Shown here: piece after piece, positions 1 to 7,942 of the stretch | How positions within the stretch are numbered: the first letter of the stretch is position 1 | Layout: each line of letters opens with the position of its first letter | DNA from: Marinigracilibium pacificum | Lineage (GTDB): Bacteria; Bacteroidota; Bacteroidia; Cytophagales; Cyclobacteriaceae | Direction of reading: 5' to 3' | DNA: 64,000 nt | Assembly (NCBI RefSeq): GCF_012926615.1 | Contig: NZ_JABBNU010000012.1 | Span: 1-64,000 of the forward strand | The notes under the pieces: model-generated | What the model was told of the DNA's origin: nothing | Databases searched by the model: none | The model's input: the letters and a program-made list of their open reading frames with translations, nothing else | Translations under genes and position numbers: made by a program

Positions 1-24
1 GTAGGTCATCGCCATTTTATTATC

Positions 25-57
25 AAAACCCTTATCGGATTCCGGTGAGGGTTTTTT
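25..57 (+). terminator. Rho-independent terminator
   Basis: An 8-bp perfect stem (AAAACCCT at 25-32 with AGGGTTTT at 48-55) runs into a T tract on the + strand. It probably ends a transcript whose gene lies left of the window. From here to the first gene at 261 I see no coding frame; the sequence is AT-rich leader DNA. Confidence 0.6.
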
Positions 58-260
58 TATGCCCTGATTTTTATAGTACTAATCGCCTCAATACTCACTC
101 TCACTCTTACTCCTTTACTACTTTCATGGAACCATTTAAATAGATTACCTATTTATTAAACTGAATTGGGCTTCCTTATATCTATAATAAACAATTGTAT
201 TTCATTTTTTTCTTAATTTTTTTTAGCGTTATTCTGGTTTTATTAATAATTACGATTCTT

Positions 261-1457
261 ATGAAGAACTTTTTTTTATCAATTATTTTATTGCTTTTTT
301 TCGGTTGTAATCCAAGTTCAAAAGAAAATTCTGACACTTCAGAAGTTAAGATAGATAAGCCTGGTGTATCAGCCCATGATTTTTTGATAGTTGATACACA
401 TATAGATCTACCTTATAGATTAGCATTCGAATCTGGACCGGTTGATATTACTAAGGACTTACCCCTAGGTCATTTTGATTATGTTAAGGCTAAAAATGGA
501 GGATTGGATGTTGCTTTTATGTCTATTTATACTCCACCTTCTGAGGAAGGAATAAAAGGATTTAATACAGCAAATCAACTTATAGATATTGTAGATAGTA
601 TCTCGGTCAATTATCCAGAATATTTTGATAAAGTCGTTTCACCAGAAGAGGTTCTTTCTAATAGAGAAAGTGGGATTATTTCCTTACCATTAGGTCTGGA
701 GAATGGTTCTCCAATTAATAATGATTTAAGTAATTTGGATCATTTTTATAATAGAGGAATAAGATATATCACGTTATGTCATTTTAAATCAAATGAAATT
801 TGTGACAGCAGTACAGATATTGATCAACCTCATGGAGGGCTAAGTAATTTTGGTTTTAAGGTCGTAGAGAAAATGAATGATCTTGGAATTATGATAGATG
901 TGAGTCATGTGTCTGATGAAACTATTTCAGATGTTTTAAAGGCTTCTAAAGCTCCGATTATTGCATCTCATTCAGGTTGTAGGTCATTAACCCCTTCTTT
1001 CCCACGAAATTTACCTGATTCACTTTTAGTAGGTATAAGAAAGAATGGAGGTGTCATTATGGTAAATTTTGGTAGTATTTTTCTTAATGACATTTCATCT
1101 TCTAATTTCATGAAGATCTATGACATAATAGAAGATGAAGGATTAGAAGTAGGATCAGATGAAGCTGAATTACTTATGACAAAATTATTAAATCAATACC
1201 CTGTTGAAAGTTCTTTATCAGATATTCTAGATCATATTGACCATGTAGTGAAAATTGCAGGAATTGATCATGTTGGATTTGGTTCAGATTTTGATGGTGT
1301 TTCCAATTTACCAAAGGAAATTCAAAGTGTTGCTGATTATCCATTAATTATAGAAGGATTACAGAATAGAGGGTACACAAATGATGAAATTAATAAAATA
1401 TGTGGTAAGAATTTTATGAGAGTTTGGAATGCAGTTTCAAAATCTAAGGGTATTTAA
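261..1457 (+). CDS. Membrane dipeptidase (peptidase M19), lipoprotein
   Basis: A zinc-dependent M19 (renal-type) dipeptidase of 398 aa, expected to cleave dipeptides at the cell envelope. The ATG at 261 is preferred over the TTG at 195 because it gives a clean lipoprotein signal (hydrophobic run ending LLLFFGC, acylated Cys16). Family metal and active-site motifs appear in order: DTHID (His47, Asp49), LGLENGS (Glu147, the bridging ligand), LCHF (His174), DVSH (His216), ASHSG (His237) and a C-terminal GSDFDG. Length fits the family. The YceI-like gene follows about 50 bp downstream on the same strand; no function link is evident. The family call is secure; the substrate is not predictable (M19 members also take D-containing or beta-lactam-like dipeptides). 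Confidence 0.88.
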   Translation: MKNFFLSIILLLFFGCNPSSKENSDTSEVKIDKPGVSAHDFLIVDTHIDLPYRLAFESGPVDITKDLPLGHFDYVKAKNGGLDVAFMSIYTPPSEEGIKGFNTANQLIDIVDSISVNYPEYFDKVVSPEEVLSNRESGIISLPLGLENGSPINNDLSNLDHFYNRGIRYITLCHFKSNEICDSSTDIDQPHGGLSNFGFKVVEKMNDLGIMIDVSHVSDETISDVLKASKAPIIASHSGCRSLTPSFPRNLPDSLLVGIRKNGGVIMVNFGSIFLNDISSSNFMKIYDIIEDEGLEVGSDEAELLMTKLLNQYPVESSLSDILDHIDHVVKIAGIDHVGFGSDFDGVSNLPKEIQSVADYPLIIEGLQNRGYTNDEINKICGKNFMRVWNAVSKSKGI

Positions 1458-1505
1458 TATATGCTTTATGAAGTGAATAGGCTAAATTATTATTTAATTT
1501 GTTAA

Positions 1506-2201
1506 ATGAATATATACTTTTTAAATATTGAAATTTACTTTGGTAGGATTGTAACATATTCATTACTTATTGTATTGCTCACTTTTTTGCAAAGTTTCAT
1601 AAACCCCATCTATGGACAAACATATAATGGTGCTGAAGAAGGTGTATCTCCATTACTTGATATAAAATTAACTTCAAATAGTAACCTTGGAATTTTTGTT
1701 GAAACTAATGTGAATAGTTTCGTTTGTGAATTTCAAGATGGAGATACATATGCGAAAACATTGTTTAAAGGCAAAGTTTATAATGGAACTGAGGTCTTTT
1801 TTAAAGATGGAGAAATTGACCTTCCAATAGTTAAGTTTGACTGTGGGAAGTTTATGATGAATAATGATTTTAGAGAATTGTTAAAGTCAGAAGAGTATCC
1901 AAATATCCAACTGGAGTTTATAAAAGCAATTTGGTATAGCCACAAGTATTTGAATTCGAAGCATAATAATGGGAAGGAGATTGGTTACTTTATGGTAAAT
2001 CTGACTGTTGCAGGTAAAACTAAAAAGGCAAAAGTTAATATTTATACAACTGAAGCAGAAGAAGGGCAGCTTAAATGTAGTGGTAAAATCAAAATAAATA
2101 TGAAGGAGTTTGGTTTAGAACCTCCTGTCAAATTTATGGGGACTGTCAGAGTTAAGGAGGATATTGAGGTCAGATTTAACTTGCAGTTTATTAGAATTTA
2201 A
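1506..2201 (+). CDS. YceI-like periplasmic protein
   Basis: A 231-aa secreted protein with an N-terminal hydrophobic segment (about residues 14-35) ending in a likely signal-peptidase site near YGQ. The body has YceI/lipocalin-fold hallmarks: a segment resembling the FDCGKF...MNNDFRELLKSEEYPNI block, where YceI proteins define mature-length strands before a conserved DxFxxxxYP element, and a late VNLTVAGKTKK block. YceI proteins bind isoprenoid or other amphiphilic ligands in the periplasm, but the ligand here is unknown. Its end overlaps the open frame of the next gene, although that gene's real start lies 37 bp downstream, so the two are probably co-transcribed. Confidence 0.7.
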   Translation: MNIYFLNIEIYFGRIVTYSLLIVLLTFLQSFINPIYGQTYNGAEEGVSPLLDIKLTSNSNLGIFVETNVNSFVCEFQDGDTYAKTLFKGKVYNGTEVFFKDGEIDLPIVKFDCGKFMMNNDFRELLKSEEYPNIQLEFIKAIWYSHKYLNSKHNNGKEIGYFMVNLTVAGKTKKAKVNIYTTEAEEGQLKCSGKIKINMKEFGLEPPVKFMGTVRVKEDIEVRFNLQFIRI

Positions 2202-2238
2202 AAAAATAACTCAAGCTTGTAAAAAAAATCGAACATTA

Positions 2239-2574
2239 ATGGCTGAAACAAATCTAATTGAATGTTTTCGAAAATTGGAAATCAGGACTGGGACGATAAT
2301 TAGTGCGAGAGTATTTAAAGAGGCCAGGGTTCCGGCTTATGTATTAGAAATTGATTTCGGGGATTATGGTGTTAAAAAATCTTCAGCACAAATTGCCGAT
2401 AGATATGCTCCGGATCAGCTGGTTGGCAAGCAAATAGTAGCAGTGATTAATTTCCCTTCAAAACAAATAGCTAATTTAATGAGTGAATGTTTAGTATTGG
2501 GAGCTATAAGTGAAGAAGGAGTGAGTTTGTTGAATATTGACCATAAATTGCAAAATGGATTAAGAATTGGGTAA
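2239..2574 (+). CDS. csaA: CsaA-like tRNA-binding domain protein
   Basis: A 111-aa stand-alone tRNA-binding (OB-fold) domain, the size of CsaA, a dimeric cytosolic protein with reported chaperone/export-related and tRNA-binding activity. The core reads KLEIRTGTI, then AYVLEIDFGDYGVKKSSAQI, a hydrophobic VVAVINFPSKQIA-like strand, and MSECLVLGA, all typical of the family. I chose the ATG at 2239 because it begins just before the domain; the frame is open further upstream into the end of the YceI-like gene but that part has no family match. Confidence 0.85.
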   Translation: MAETNLIECFRKLEIRTGTIISARVFKEARVPAYVLEIDFGDYGVKKSSAQIADRYAPDQLVGKQIVAVINFPSKQIANLMSECLVLGAISEEGVSLLNIDHKLQNGLRIG

Positions 2575-2770
2575 AGTGAGTTAAAATTTATTTGACATTT
2601 TAAAGGAATAAATGTTATTTCGTGTGGATATTTGAAAGAGGGGAGATTAACGATTTTTTTGTAAAGAGTGTGTTAAAATACCATCGGTATATCTAGTTTT
2701 TTTAATTAATAGCTATAATTGTAGCTGCTTAAAAGGAATATATTTTTAGGAATTTATCTAAAATTTACCA

Positions 2771-3301
2771 ATGAAAAATTTAATTAGAAGAGGGCCATTA
2801 GGCTTTCTGATGTTTTTTTGTCTGGTTTTTGGTTCTTGCACAGAAGAAGAAATAATAGTCAGGCAACAACCTCAGTCTAACAGTCCGATTGTTGGAGAAT
2901 GGACAGTGACTTCCATAACCCAGGAGGAAGTACAAACTACCTACGAAGATGATGTATTAGTTTATGAAAACATAATAACAGGCTATGCATATGATCTGGA
3001 TTACAATATGAAATTTAACTCAGATGCAACTTTGGAATACTGGGGAGTTTATAGTTACTCAACGACATTTTCCTGGGGTACATATACCAATGAGAATATT
3101 GAATTTGATCAGGTAGGAAAGTGGCTGCATGAAGGAGATAGGCTTGCTATTTCAGATCCTGAAGTTGTCGGGGTTTATCAAATAGACAAGATAACAGAAA
3201 CTGAACTGGAAATTAGACTGGAACAGGTTAAAAAGGGCTCAAGTGATGGCAGAGTTTCAGAAGTACATTCTATCCATGAAATGAAATTGATAAAGAAGTA
3301 G
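2771..3301 (+). CDS. Lipocalin-like lipoprotein, first of three tandem paralogues
   Basis: A 176-aa predicted lipoprotein: basic start, hydrophobic segment and lipobox VFGSC. After a short linker comes the pattern IVGEWTVTSI, the usual entry strand of Bacteroidota lipocalin-like domains, then alternating beta-strand-like segments ending in HSIHEMKLIKK. The following two genes share this plan (lipobox, EEII or similar acidic stretch, I(V/I)G(E/Q/N)W). Function unknown; lipocalin-like domains often bind small hydrophobic ligands. The first of three co-directional genes with gaps of 18 and 6 bp. Confidence 0.6.
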   Translation: MKNLIRRGPLGFLMFFCLVFGSCTEEEIIVRQQPQSNSPIVGEWTVTSITQEEVQTTYEDDVLVYENIITGYAYDLDYNMKFNSDATLEYWGVYSYSTTFSWGTYTNENIEFDQVGKWLHEGDRLAISDPEVVGVYQIDKITETELEIRLEQVKKGSSDGRVSEVHSIHEMKLIKK

Positions 3302-3319
3302 ACAATTAAAGAAACGGAA

Positions 3320-3841
3320 ATGAAATATTTATATCAATTATTCATTTGTCTTGTGGTAATGTTATTCTCATTATCATGTACTCATGAAGAAATAATAACT
3401 ACTGTAAATTCTGAAAATCCATTAATAGGACAGTGGAAAGCCACAGAAGTGAATACAATAAATACTCTTAATATTTACTATAACGGAGTTTTTATGGATA
3501 AACAAATAGCTTATGGAGAGGGGATAGATTTATCGCTATATTTTGATATTGAGGAGAATCCAAATGATTTAATTTCTTCGGGTAGCTATGGTATAGATTA
3601 TTCAAGTGATAATGAAAATTACACAATTAAAGGAATTCATCTATTTAATGCCGCTTTATGGCAGATGAATGGTGACTCATTGATAGTTAGATCAGGTGAT
3701 CAATGGATTGCTTTTTTTGTTGAGGAATTAAATTCAAATTCCATGAAACTTACTGTAGATGAAGACTTGCATACCGTTAGATGGGGGTATGATTACTTTG
3801 AAAATGCAAAGGTGAATTACACATTTACTAAAATTAAATAA
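3320..3841 (+). CDS. Lipocalin-like lipoprotein, second of three
   Basis: A 173-aa predicted lipoprotein with lipobox FSLSC followed by THEEIITTV, closely echoing the CTEEEIIV start of the preceding gene. The PLIGQWKATEV motif marks the first strand of a lipocalin-like domain, and the protein ends VNYTFTKIK as a final strand. It sits 18 bp after its upstream paralogue. No catalytic residues are apparent, and the specific role is unknown. Confidence 0.58.
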   Translation: MKYLYQLFICLVVMLFSLSCTHEEIITTVNSENPLIGQWKATEVNTINTLNIYYNGVFMDKQIAYGEGIDLSLYFDIEENPNDLISSGSYGIDYSSDNENYTIKGIHLFNAALWQMNGDSLIVRSGDQWIAFFVEELNSNSMKLTVDEDLHTVRWGYDYFENAKVNYTFTKIK

Positions 3842-3847
3842 TCTGAC

Positions 3848-4372
3848 ATGAAAAAATATTTACTACTTTTTACTGCCCTGATTGCTTTTATTTCATGTGA
3901 GAGTACCGAGGTAATTGAAGATGCCGAATTAAGGATTGTTGGTAACTGGAAATTGATAGATTATCGATATGAGATGACCCAGATTAACCGCACTGATTTT
4001 TTTGGTGAGATCAGAAATGATACGGCAAGATCTACAATTGAAATTTTTAATAATAATTTAATAGCTGAGTTCAAGTATAATCCTCAGTTTATTATAGAAT
4101 CTGGAAATGCATCCTATGTTATTACAAGGCAAAACAAGGATGGTGTAATAACAAAAGATACCCTTCATTATGAAAGTTTAATTGCAGGGGGGGAATGGAA
4201 TTACGTTGATGACCAGATCCATCTCTGGATGGAAGATTATGTAAGGATTGGTAAGGTGAACTTTTCTGGTGACAGGATGATAATTGATGTGGATATGGAA
4301 ACATCGCTTGAATATGAAGGTGATTACGATTATAAGAATGAAATTGTTCATTTTGAATACCAGAGATTATGA
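3848..4372 (+). CDS. Lipocalin-like lipoprotein, third of three
   Basis: A 174-aa predicted lipoprotein (lipobox AFISC) with RIVGNWKLIDYRYE as entry strand and HFEYQRL as last strand. It begins 6 bp after the previous gene stops, so the three are one transcription unit that closes with a strong terminator just downstream. The paralogues are quite diverged from one another, so the duplication looks old. Function unknown. Confidence 0.58.
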   Translation: MKKYLLLFTALIAFISCESTEVIEDAELRIVGNWKLIDYRYEMTQINRTDFFGEIRNDTARSTIEIFNNNLIAEFKYNPQFIIESGNASYVITRQNKDGVITKDTLHYESLIAGGEWNYVDDQIHLWMEDYVRIGKVNFSGDRMIIDVDMETSLEYEGDYDYKNEIVHFEYQRL

Positions 4373-4408
4373 AATATTGAATTGCAACAAGAAATAAAAC
4401 TAAAAGAA

Positions 4409-4440
4409 GGGAAATAGCGTTTAGCTATTTCCTTTTTTTT
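4409..4440 (+). terminator. Strong Rho-independent terminator after the lipoprotein operon
   Basis: A perfect 9-bp stem (GGAAATAGC at 4410-4418, GCTATTTCC at 4424-4432) with a 5-nt loop is followed by eight T. It closes the three-gene lipoprotein operon. Confidence 0.85.
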
Positions 4441-4441
4441 A

Positions 4442-4484
4442 TTTTAATGAAATACTTAATTAGTCTTTAAGTATTTCATTAAAA
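4442..4484. repeat. Perfect 18-bp inverted repeat upstream of the TauE/SafE gene
   Basis: TTTTAATGAAATACTTAA at 4442-4459 is exactly reverse-complemented at 4467-4484 around a 7-nt loop. It begins directly after the lipoprotein operon terminator and ends 10 bp before the TTG start of the permease. It could be an operator for a dimeric regulator, an mRNA hairpin that controls the permease, or a second terminator-like structure. The sequence alone does not decide. Confidence 0.7.
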
Positions 4485-4494
4485 TCATATTGAG

Positions 4495-5226
4495 TTGTTT
4501 AGAGACCTTAATCTTATTTTCTTACTTCTTGCATTAATTGCTGAAGTTATTGGTACTGTTGGTGGATTTGGTTCATCAGTATTCTTTGTTCCAATAGCTA
4601 ATTTTTATTTTGATTTTTATACTGTATTAGGTTTGACTGCAGTATTTCACTTATCTAGTAACCTTTCAAAAATTGCATTATTTAGAAAAGGGCTTGATAA
4701 GGAGTTATTGTTATACCTTGGGCTGCCATCAGTTTTGTTTGTAATTATTGGTGGTGTTCTATCGGATAAGCTAGACTCAAAAATTCTTGAAATTCTACTT
4801 TCTGTTTTCCTGATTAGCCTTTCGCTATTATTTCTGATTAAAAAAAACTTAAAGGTAGAACCAACTAAGAACTCATCAATTATTGGCGGAGGACTTTCCG
4901 GGTTTGTTGCCGGACTATTGGGAACTGGAGGTGCTATCAGGGGGATAACAATGAATGCATTCAACTTAAAAAAGGAAGTATTCATTGCAACCTCTGCAAT
5001 GATTGATATGATGATTGATAGTACAAGAACTGTTGTATATTATAATAATGGATATATCACAAAGGATATATTTATTTATATTCCCTTCCTGTTTGTTATC
5101 GGGTACCTAGGAACTCATATTGGGAAATATGTTTTAAAATATATTCCTCAGGAAAGATTTAAGTCTATTTCACTCATTCTTATTCTTGTAATTGGTTTAG
5201 TAACCGGGATAAAATTTATCATATAG
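4495..5226 (+). CDS. TauE/SafE-family membrane permease
   Basis: A 243-aa inner-membrane protein with two homologous halves of hydrophobic helices: GTVGGFGSSVFFVP in the first and GLLGTGGAIRG in the second, the glycine-rich signature of TauE/SafE anion or organosulfur exporters. The only plausible starts are TTG at 4495 or ATT at 4489, since a stop lies at 4480; I take TTG. The start is 10 bp after the perfect inverted repeat at 4442-4484, so translation may be structure-controlled. Substrate unknown (sulfite, sulfoacetate, taurine breakdown products in characterised relatives). Confidence 0.78.
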   Translation: MFRDLNLIFLLLALIAEVIGTVGGFGSSVFFVPIANFYFDFYTVLGLTAVFHLSSNLSKIALFRKGLDKELLLYLGLPSVLFVIIGGVLSDKLDSKILEILLSVFLISLSLLFLIKKNLKVEPTKNSSIIGGGLSGFVAGLLGTGGAIRGITMNAFNLKKEVFIATSAMIDMMIDSTRTVVYYNNGYITKDIFIYIPFLFVIGYLGTHIGKYVLKYIPQERFKSISLILILVIGLVTGIKFII

Positions 5227-5257
5227 ATTAAACCTTTAGATCTAAAATAACTCAAAG

Positions 5258-5298
5258 GTGTATAATTAGAATTTTTAGAAAAACTAAAGTTTATACAC
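5258..5298 (+). promoter_or_regulatory. Leader hairpin before a small secreted protein
   Basis: GTGTATAA (5258-5265) and TTATACAC (5291-5298) pair, and TTTAG/CTAAA inside them can stack further. The hairpin ends one base before the ATG at 5300 and would hide the ribosome entry region. Regulatory role is inferred only. Confidence 0.35.
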
Positions 5299-5299
5299 G

Positions 5300-5614
5300 A
5301 TGAAAAATTTATTTGTATTCAGTTTTTTAATGTTATTGTTTTTTGGAGTTAATGCTCAGACCTCAACTCCCGGGGTTTCTGATAGACAATTAAATCAAAC
5401 AGGTCGGATAATGGAAGGGGTTAAAGATGGAGATTTGACACCAGGGGAAACCAGACAATTAAGACGTCAGCAAAGGGATATTCAAAGAACAAAAAAAGAA
5501 GCAAAGGCTGATGGAAAGGTGACCAGACAGGAAAGAAGAGAAATTAATAGAAAGCAAAAACATGCTAGCAGAAATATTAAAAGAAAGAAGAATAATCTAA
5601 GGAATGTAAAGTGA
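5300..5614 (+). CDS. Small basic secreted protein, unknown function
   Basis: A 104-aa protein with a clear cleaved signal peptide (hydrophobic stretch to FGVNAQ) and a very basic mature part: repeated TRQLRRQQRDIQRTKKEA, GKVTRQERREINRKQ and a Lys/Arg-rich C terminus, likely helical. The DGDLTPGETRQ and DGKVTRQERRE segments repeat a D-G-x-(L/V)-T-x-x-E pattern twice, reminiscent of the EF-hand-like small secreted proteins of Bacteroidota, though full calcium loops are not present. The IS256 element lies immediately downstream. No specific function can be given. Confidence 0.5.
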   Translation: MKNLFVFSFLMLLFFGVNAQTSTPGVSDRQLNQTGRIMEGVKDGDLTPGETRQLRRQQRDIQRTKKEAKADGKVTRQERREINRKQKHASRNIKRKKNNLRNVK

Positions 5615-5671
5615 TTTGTTTTTTAACATATAAAAGGAAGGAGGGGTAGTATCTAAAAAACTGTGTAAGTG

Positions 5672-5705
5672 AGGTTCGGGTAATTTAAACTCGGACCTTT
5701 TTTTA
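5672..5705 (+). terminator. Terminator-like hairpin inside the left end of the IS
   Basis: AGGTTCGGGT (5672-5681) pairs with ACTCGGACCT (5689-5698), allowing two G-U pairs, and a T run follows up to 5704. It lies between the left terminal repeat and the transposase ATG, a position where insertion sequences often block read-through transcription from outside. Confidence 0.6.
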
Positions 5706-5720
5706 TTAACTTATACAGGA

Positions 5721-6923
5721 ATGAAACCTGAAGATTTTATCAATGATGCTTTTCTTAAGCAGTTTAAGGGTGGCAAAGAATTCATGCCCTTCATGGATCA
5801 AATGTACAAGCGTGGTGTTGAAAAGATGTTGGAGGGAGAGCTTGATGCTCATTTAGGTTATGAAAAGCATTACAAGCAAAGAAAAAACACAGTAAACTCT
5901 CGAAATGGGTTTACTGAAAAAGCTGTTAAAACTGAGCATGGAGAACTGTCCATTAAGGTGCCCAGAGATCGTGATGCAAGCTTTGATCCACAGATTCTTC
6001 CAAAGCGAAGCAAGATGTCTGAAGGAGTAGAAAAACTTGTAGTATCTCTTTATGCTAAAGGAATGTCTAATTCAGACATTGAAGAACAACTCAGAGAACT
6101 TTATGATTTTAGATTACCTCCCAGTACTATATCAACAATAACAGCTAGAGTTTCAGAAGATATTATTGCCTGGCAACACCATCCATTGGATCAGTTATAT
6201 TTTATTGTGTGGATGGATGGGATAGTCTTCAAAGTCAGAGAAAATAGTAAAGTAATAAATAAAACCATTTACCTAGCCGTAGGACTCAATAATCAAGGCA
6301 AGAAAGAAGTATTAGGCATGTGGCTGGGAAAGAATGAGAGTAGCTCTTTTTGGATGACAGTACTCACTGATTTACAGGCAAGGGGTGTAGAAGACATCTT
6401 AATTACTTGCACTGATAACCTAAATGGATTTACCCAAACTATTCGGTCTGTTTTTCCTCAATCCACCACTCAGGTATGTGTTGTTCATCAAATCCGTAAT
6501 GCGTCAAGATACGTTGTCTGGAAAGATAAAAAAGCATTTACTGCTGATATGAAGTTAATTTATACGGCACCAAACAAAGAAATGGCATGGCAAGAGTTTA
6601 ATTCTTTTAAGCAAAAATGGAATAGCAAGTATGCTTATGCGGTCAAAAGTTGGGAATCAAATTGGGATGACTTAACTGCTTTCTTTGAGTTCCCAATTGA
6701 TATCAGAAAAATCATTTACACAACTAACCTGATTGAAAACTTAAATGGGAAAATTAGAAAGTACACTAAAAATAAACTGTCCTTCCCAACCGATGAGGCA
6801 GTTAAAAAATCAGTTTATCTGGCATTGATGGAGGCAACAAAAAAATGGACGATGCCAATTCATAATTGGGGCATCGTCCTTAATCAATTTATAATTATAT
6901 TTGAAGATAGGGTTAAAGTCTGA
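5721..6923 (+). CDS. IS256-family transposase
   Basis: A full-length 400-aa transposase of the IS256/MULE group. The catalytic triad is visible: Asp166 in IVWMDG, Asp232 in TCTDNLNG, and Glu339 in [19 protein letters not shown], the last with the family C-terminal signature. The N-terminal [25 protein letters not shown]-type segment and the PRDRD...[11 protein letters not shown] block are also typical. No frameshift or stop is seen, so it is probably active. It sits inside inverted repeats behind a terminator-like hairpin. Confidence 0.95.
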   Translation: MKPEDFINDAFLKQFKGGKEFMPFMDQMYKRGVEKMLEGELDAHLGYEKHYKQRKNTVNSRNGFTEKAVKTEHGELSIKVPRDRDASFDPQILPKRSKMSEGVEKLVVSLYAKGMSNSDIEEQLRELYDFRLPPSTISTITARVSEDIIAWQHHPLDQLYFIVWMDGIVFKVRENSKVINKTIYLAVGLNNQGKKEVLGMWLGKNESSSFWMTVLTDLQARGVEDILITCTDNLNGFTQTIRSVFPQSTTQVCVVHQIRNASRYVVWKDKKAFTADMKLIYTAPNKEMAWQEFNSFKQKWNSKYAYAVKSWESNWDDLTAFFEFPIDIRKIIYTTNLIENLNGKIRKYTKNKLSFPTDEAVKKSVYLALMEATKKWTMPIHNWGIVLNQFIIIFEDRVKV

Positions 6924-6986
6924 TACCCTAACTCGAATTCTCATTTACACAGATTACTGGATAGTGTCCCCTCCTTTTGTAATTGT

Positions 6987-7580
6987 CTATTTATTTATTG
7001 ATCTTCTATCTGTAGTTTCTCTTCTTACATCCTCAATAACTCTATCGGTTTCTTTAGTCTGATCTGCGGTTGGATCTGATTCAGATTCAATAATTACTTT
7101 TCTTCGCTCTTCTAATCTTTCTTTTAGGGTATTTATTCTTCTTGATACAGTTTCGATTTCCTCTTCTTTTTCCTTATACTCTCTATCAGATATTTGTCTA
7201 TCTCTTTGTCTTCTTTCAAGAATTTGTCGAGCTTCTCTTATATTCCTTTCAGTCTCATTAATTTCAACTTCAGCATCATCAATTTCTTTTAAAGCCTTGT
7301 TCCTGGCTTCAGAAGATCTTCTTTGACCGAATTCTCTTCCACTTAGATCTCCTTTATTTTTTCCATAAGCATTTCCTTTGCCTTTGTGCTTGTCATGATC
7401 ATGATTTTTATGCTTATCATGGTCATGATCGTGGTCATGATCATCGTGGTCATGCTTATGATCGTGTTTCTTCTCAGTCTTATCCTTATCCTTATCTTTT
7501 TTTGATTTACCCTGAGCAATTCCTTCAGAAACTGAAAATGACAGGAATAATAAAGCAATAACAAGTAGTCTTCTTTTCAT
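6987..7580 (-). CDS. Secreted His/Asp/Lys-rich protein with coiled-coil tail
   Basis: A 197-aa exported protein. The signal peptide ends near GIAQG. Residues about 25-70 are a low-complexity block of H, D and K with repeated HDHD and DHDK units, a likely divalent-metal binder. The rest, about 85-190, is highly charged and predicted helical/coiled-coil (NETERNIREARQILERRQR, then EEEIETVSRRINTLKERLEE). The stop lies just inside the right flank of the IS256 element, which has not truncated it. It begins 4 bp after the small lipoprotein gene, so both form an operon. Function unknown; a metal-buffering role is only a guess. Confidence 0.6.
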   Translation of the reverse strand: MKRRLLVIALLFLSFSVSEGIAQGKSKKDKDKDKTEKKHDHKHDHDDHDHDHDHDKHKNHDHDKHKGKGNAYGKNKGDLSGREFGQRRSSEARNKALKEIDDAEVEINETERNIREARQILERRQRDRQISDREYKEKEEEIETVSRRINTLKERLEERRKVIIESESDPTADQTKETDRVIEDVRRETTDRRSINK

Positions 7581-7584
7581 TTGA

Positions 7585-7815
7585 TTAGTTATTAAGTTCT
7601 TCTAAAATCTTGTTTGATTCCTCTTTTAAATCTGAGGCTTCTTTTGACAGTTGATTTGTGATTGAATCTGTAGTAGAGTATTCATTTTCGCTTGATTCTA
7701 CAGGGATGCTATCATAAGTATTAGCATCCGATGCTATCTGTTGCTCTGAATTTTTAGTATTGCAGGCAAAGAATAATCCAACAAAAACTATTAATAAAAA
7801 AATATTCTTTTTCAT
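7585..7815 (-). CDS. Small lipoprotein
   Basis: A 76-aa predicted lipoprotein: MKKN start, hydrophobic segment, lipobox LFFAC. The mature part is short and acidic, with Ser/Glu/Asn-rich sequence and a C-terminal amphipathic helix (KEASDLKEESNKILEELNN). It is the first gene of a two-gene operon with the His-rich secreted protein. No family recognised. Confidence 0.55.
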   Translation of the reverse strand: MKKNIFLLIVFVGLFFACNTKNSEQQIASDANTYDSIPVESSENEYSTTDSITNQLSKEASDLKEESNKILEELNN

Positions 7816-7942
7816 AAAAGGACTTTTTATTTCAAGCTGTAAACATTTAATTTAAATTGCAAGAAGGAATATCTTGTCTATTCAATAGATAGTGTAAGGT
7901 ATTCAATCAAATAGCAGAATATTCAGGGTTCAATTCTATCTT

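Larger units (their letters stand above)
5640..6974 (+). mobile_element. IS256-family insertion sequence, apparently intact
   Basis: The transposase gene is bounded by imperfect terminal inverted repeats. The left end (5640 inward) reads GGAGGGGTAGTATC and then CTGTGTAAGTGAG. The right end read inward from 6974 on the minus strand reads GGAGGGGACACTATC and then CTGTGTAAATGAG. I could not find a convincing 8-9-bp direct duplication; instead the flanks AAAAGGA and TCCTTTT continue the inverted symmetry, so exact ends are uncertain by a few bases. The element lies between genes and disrupts none. Confidence 0.8.

Noticed and set aside
5640-6974. IS256 element with a clear target-site duplication
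   Set aside because: The flanking bases show inverted, not direct, similarity, so I did not report a duplication.
7343-7564. Minus-strand frame with Met/Ile/Thr-rich repeats inside the His-rich gene
   Set aside because: It is the out-of-frame reading of the HDHD-coding repeat; the real frame has a signal peptide and start, and this one does not.
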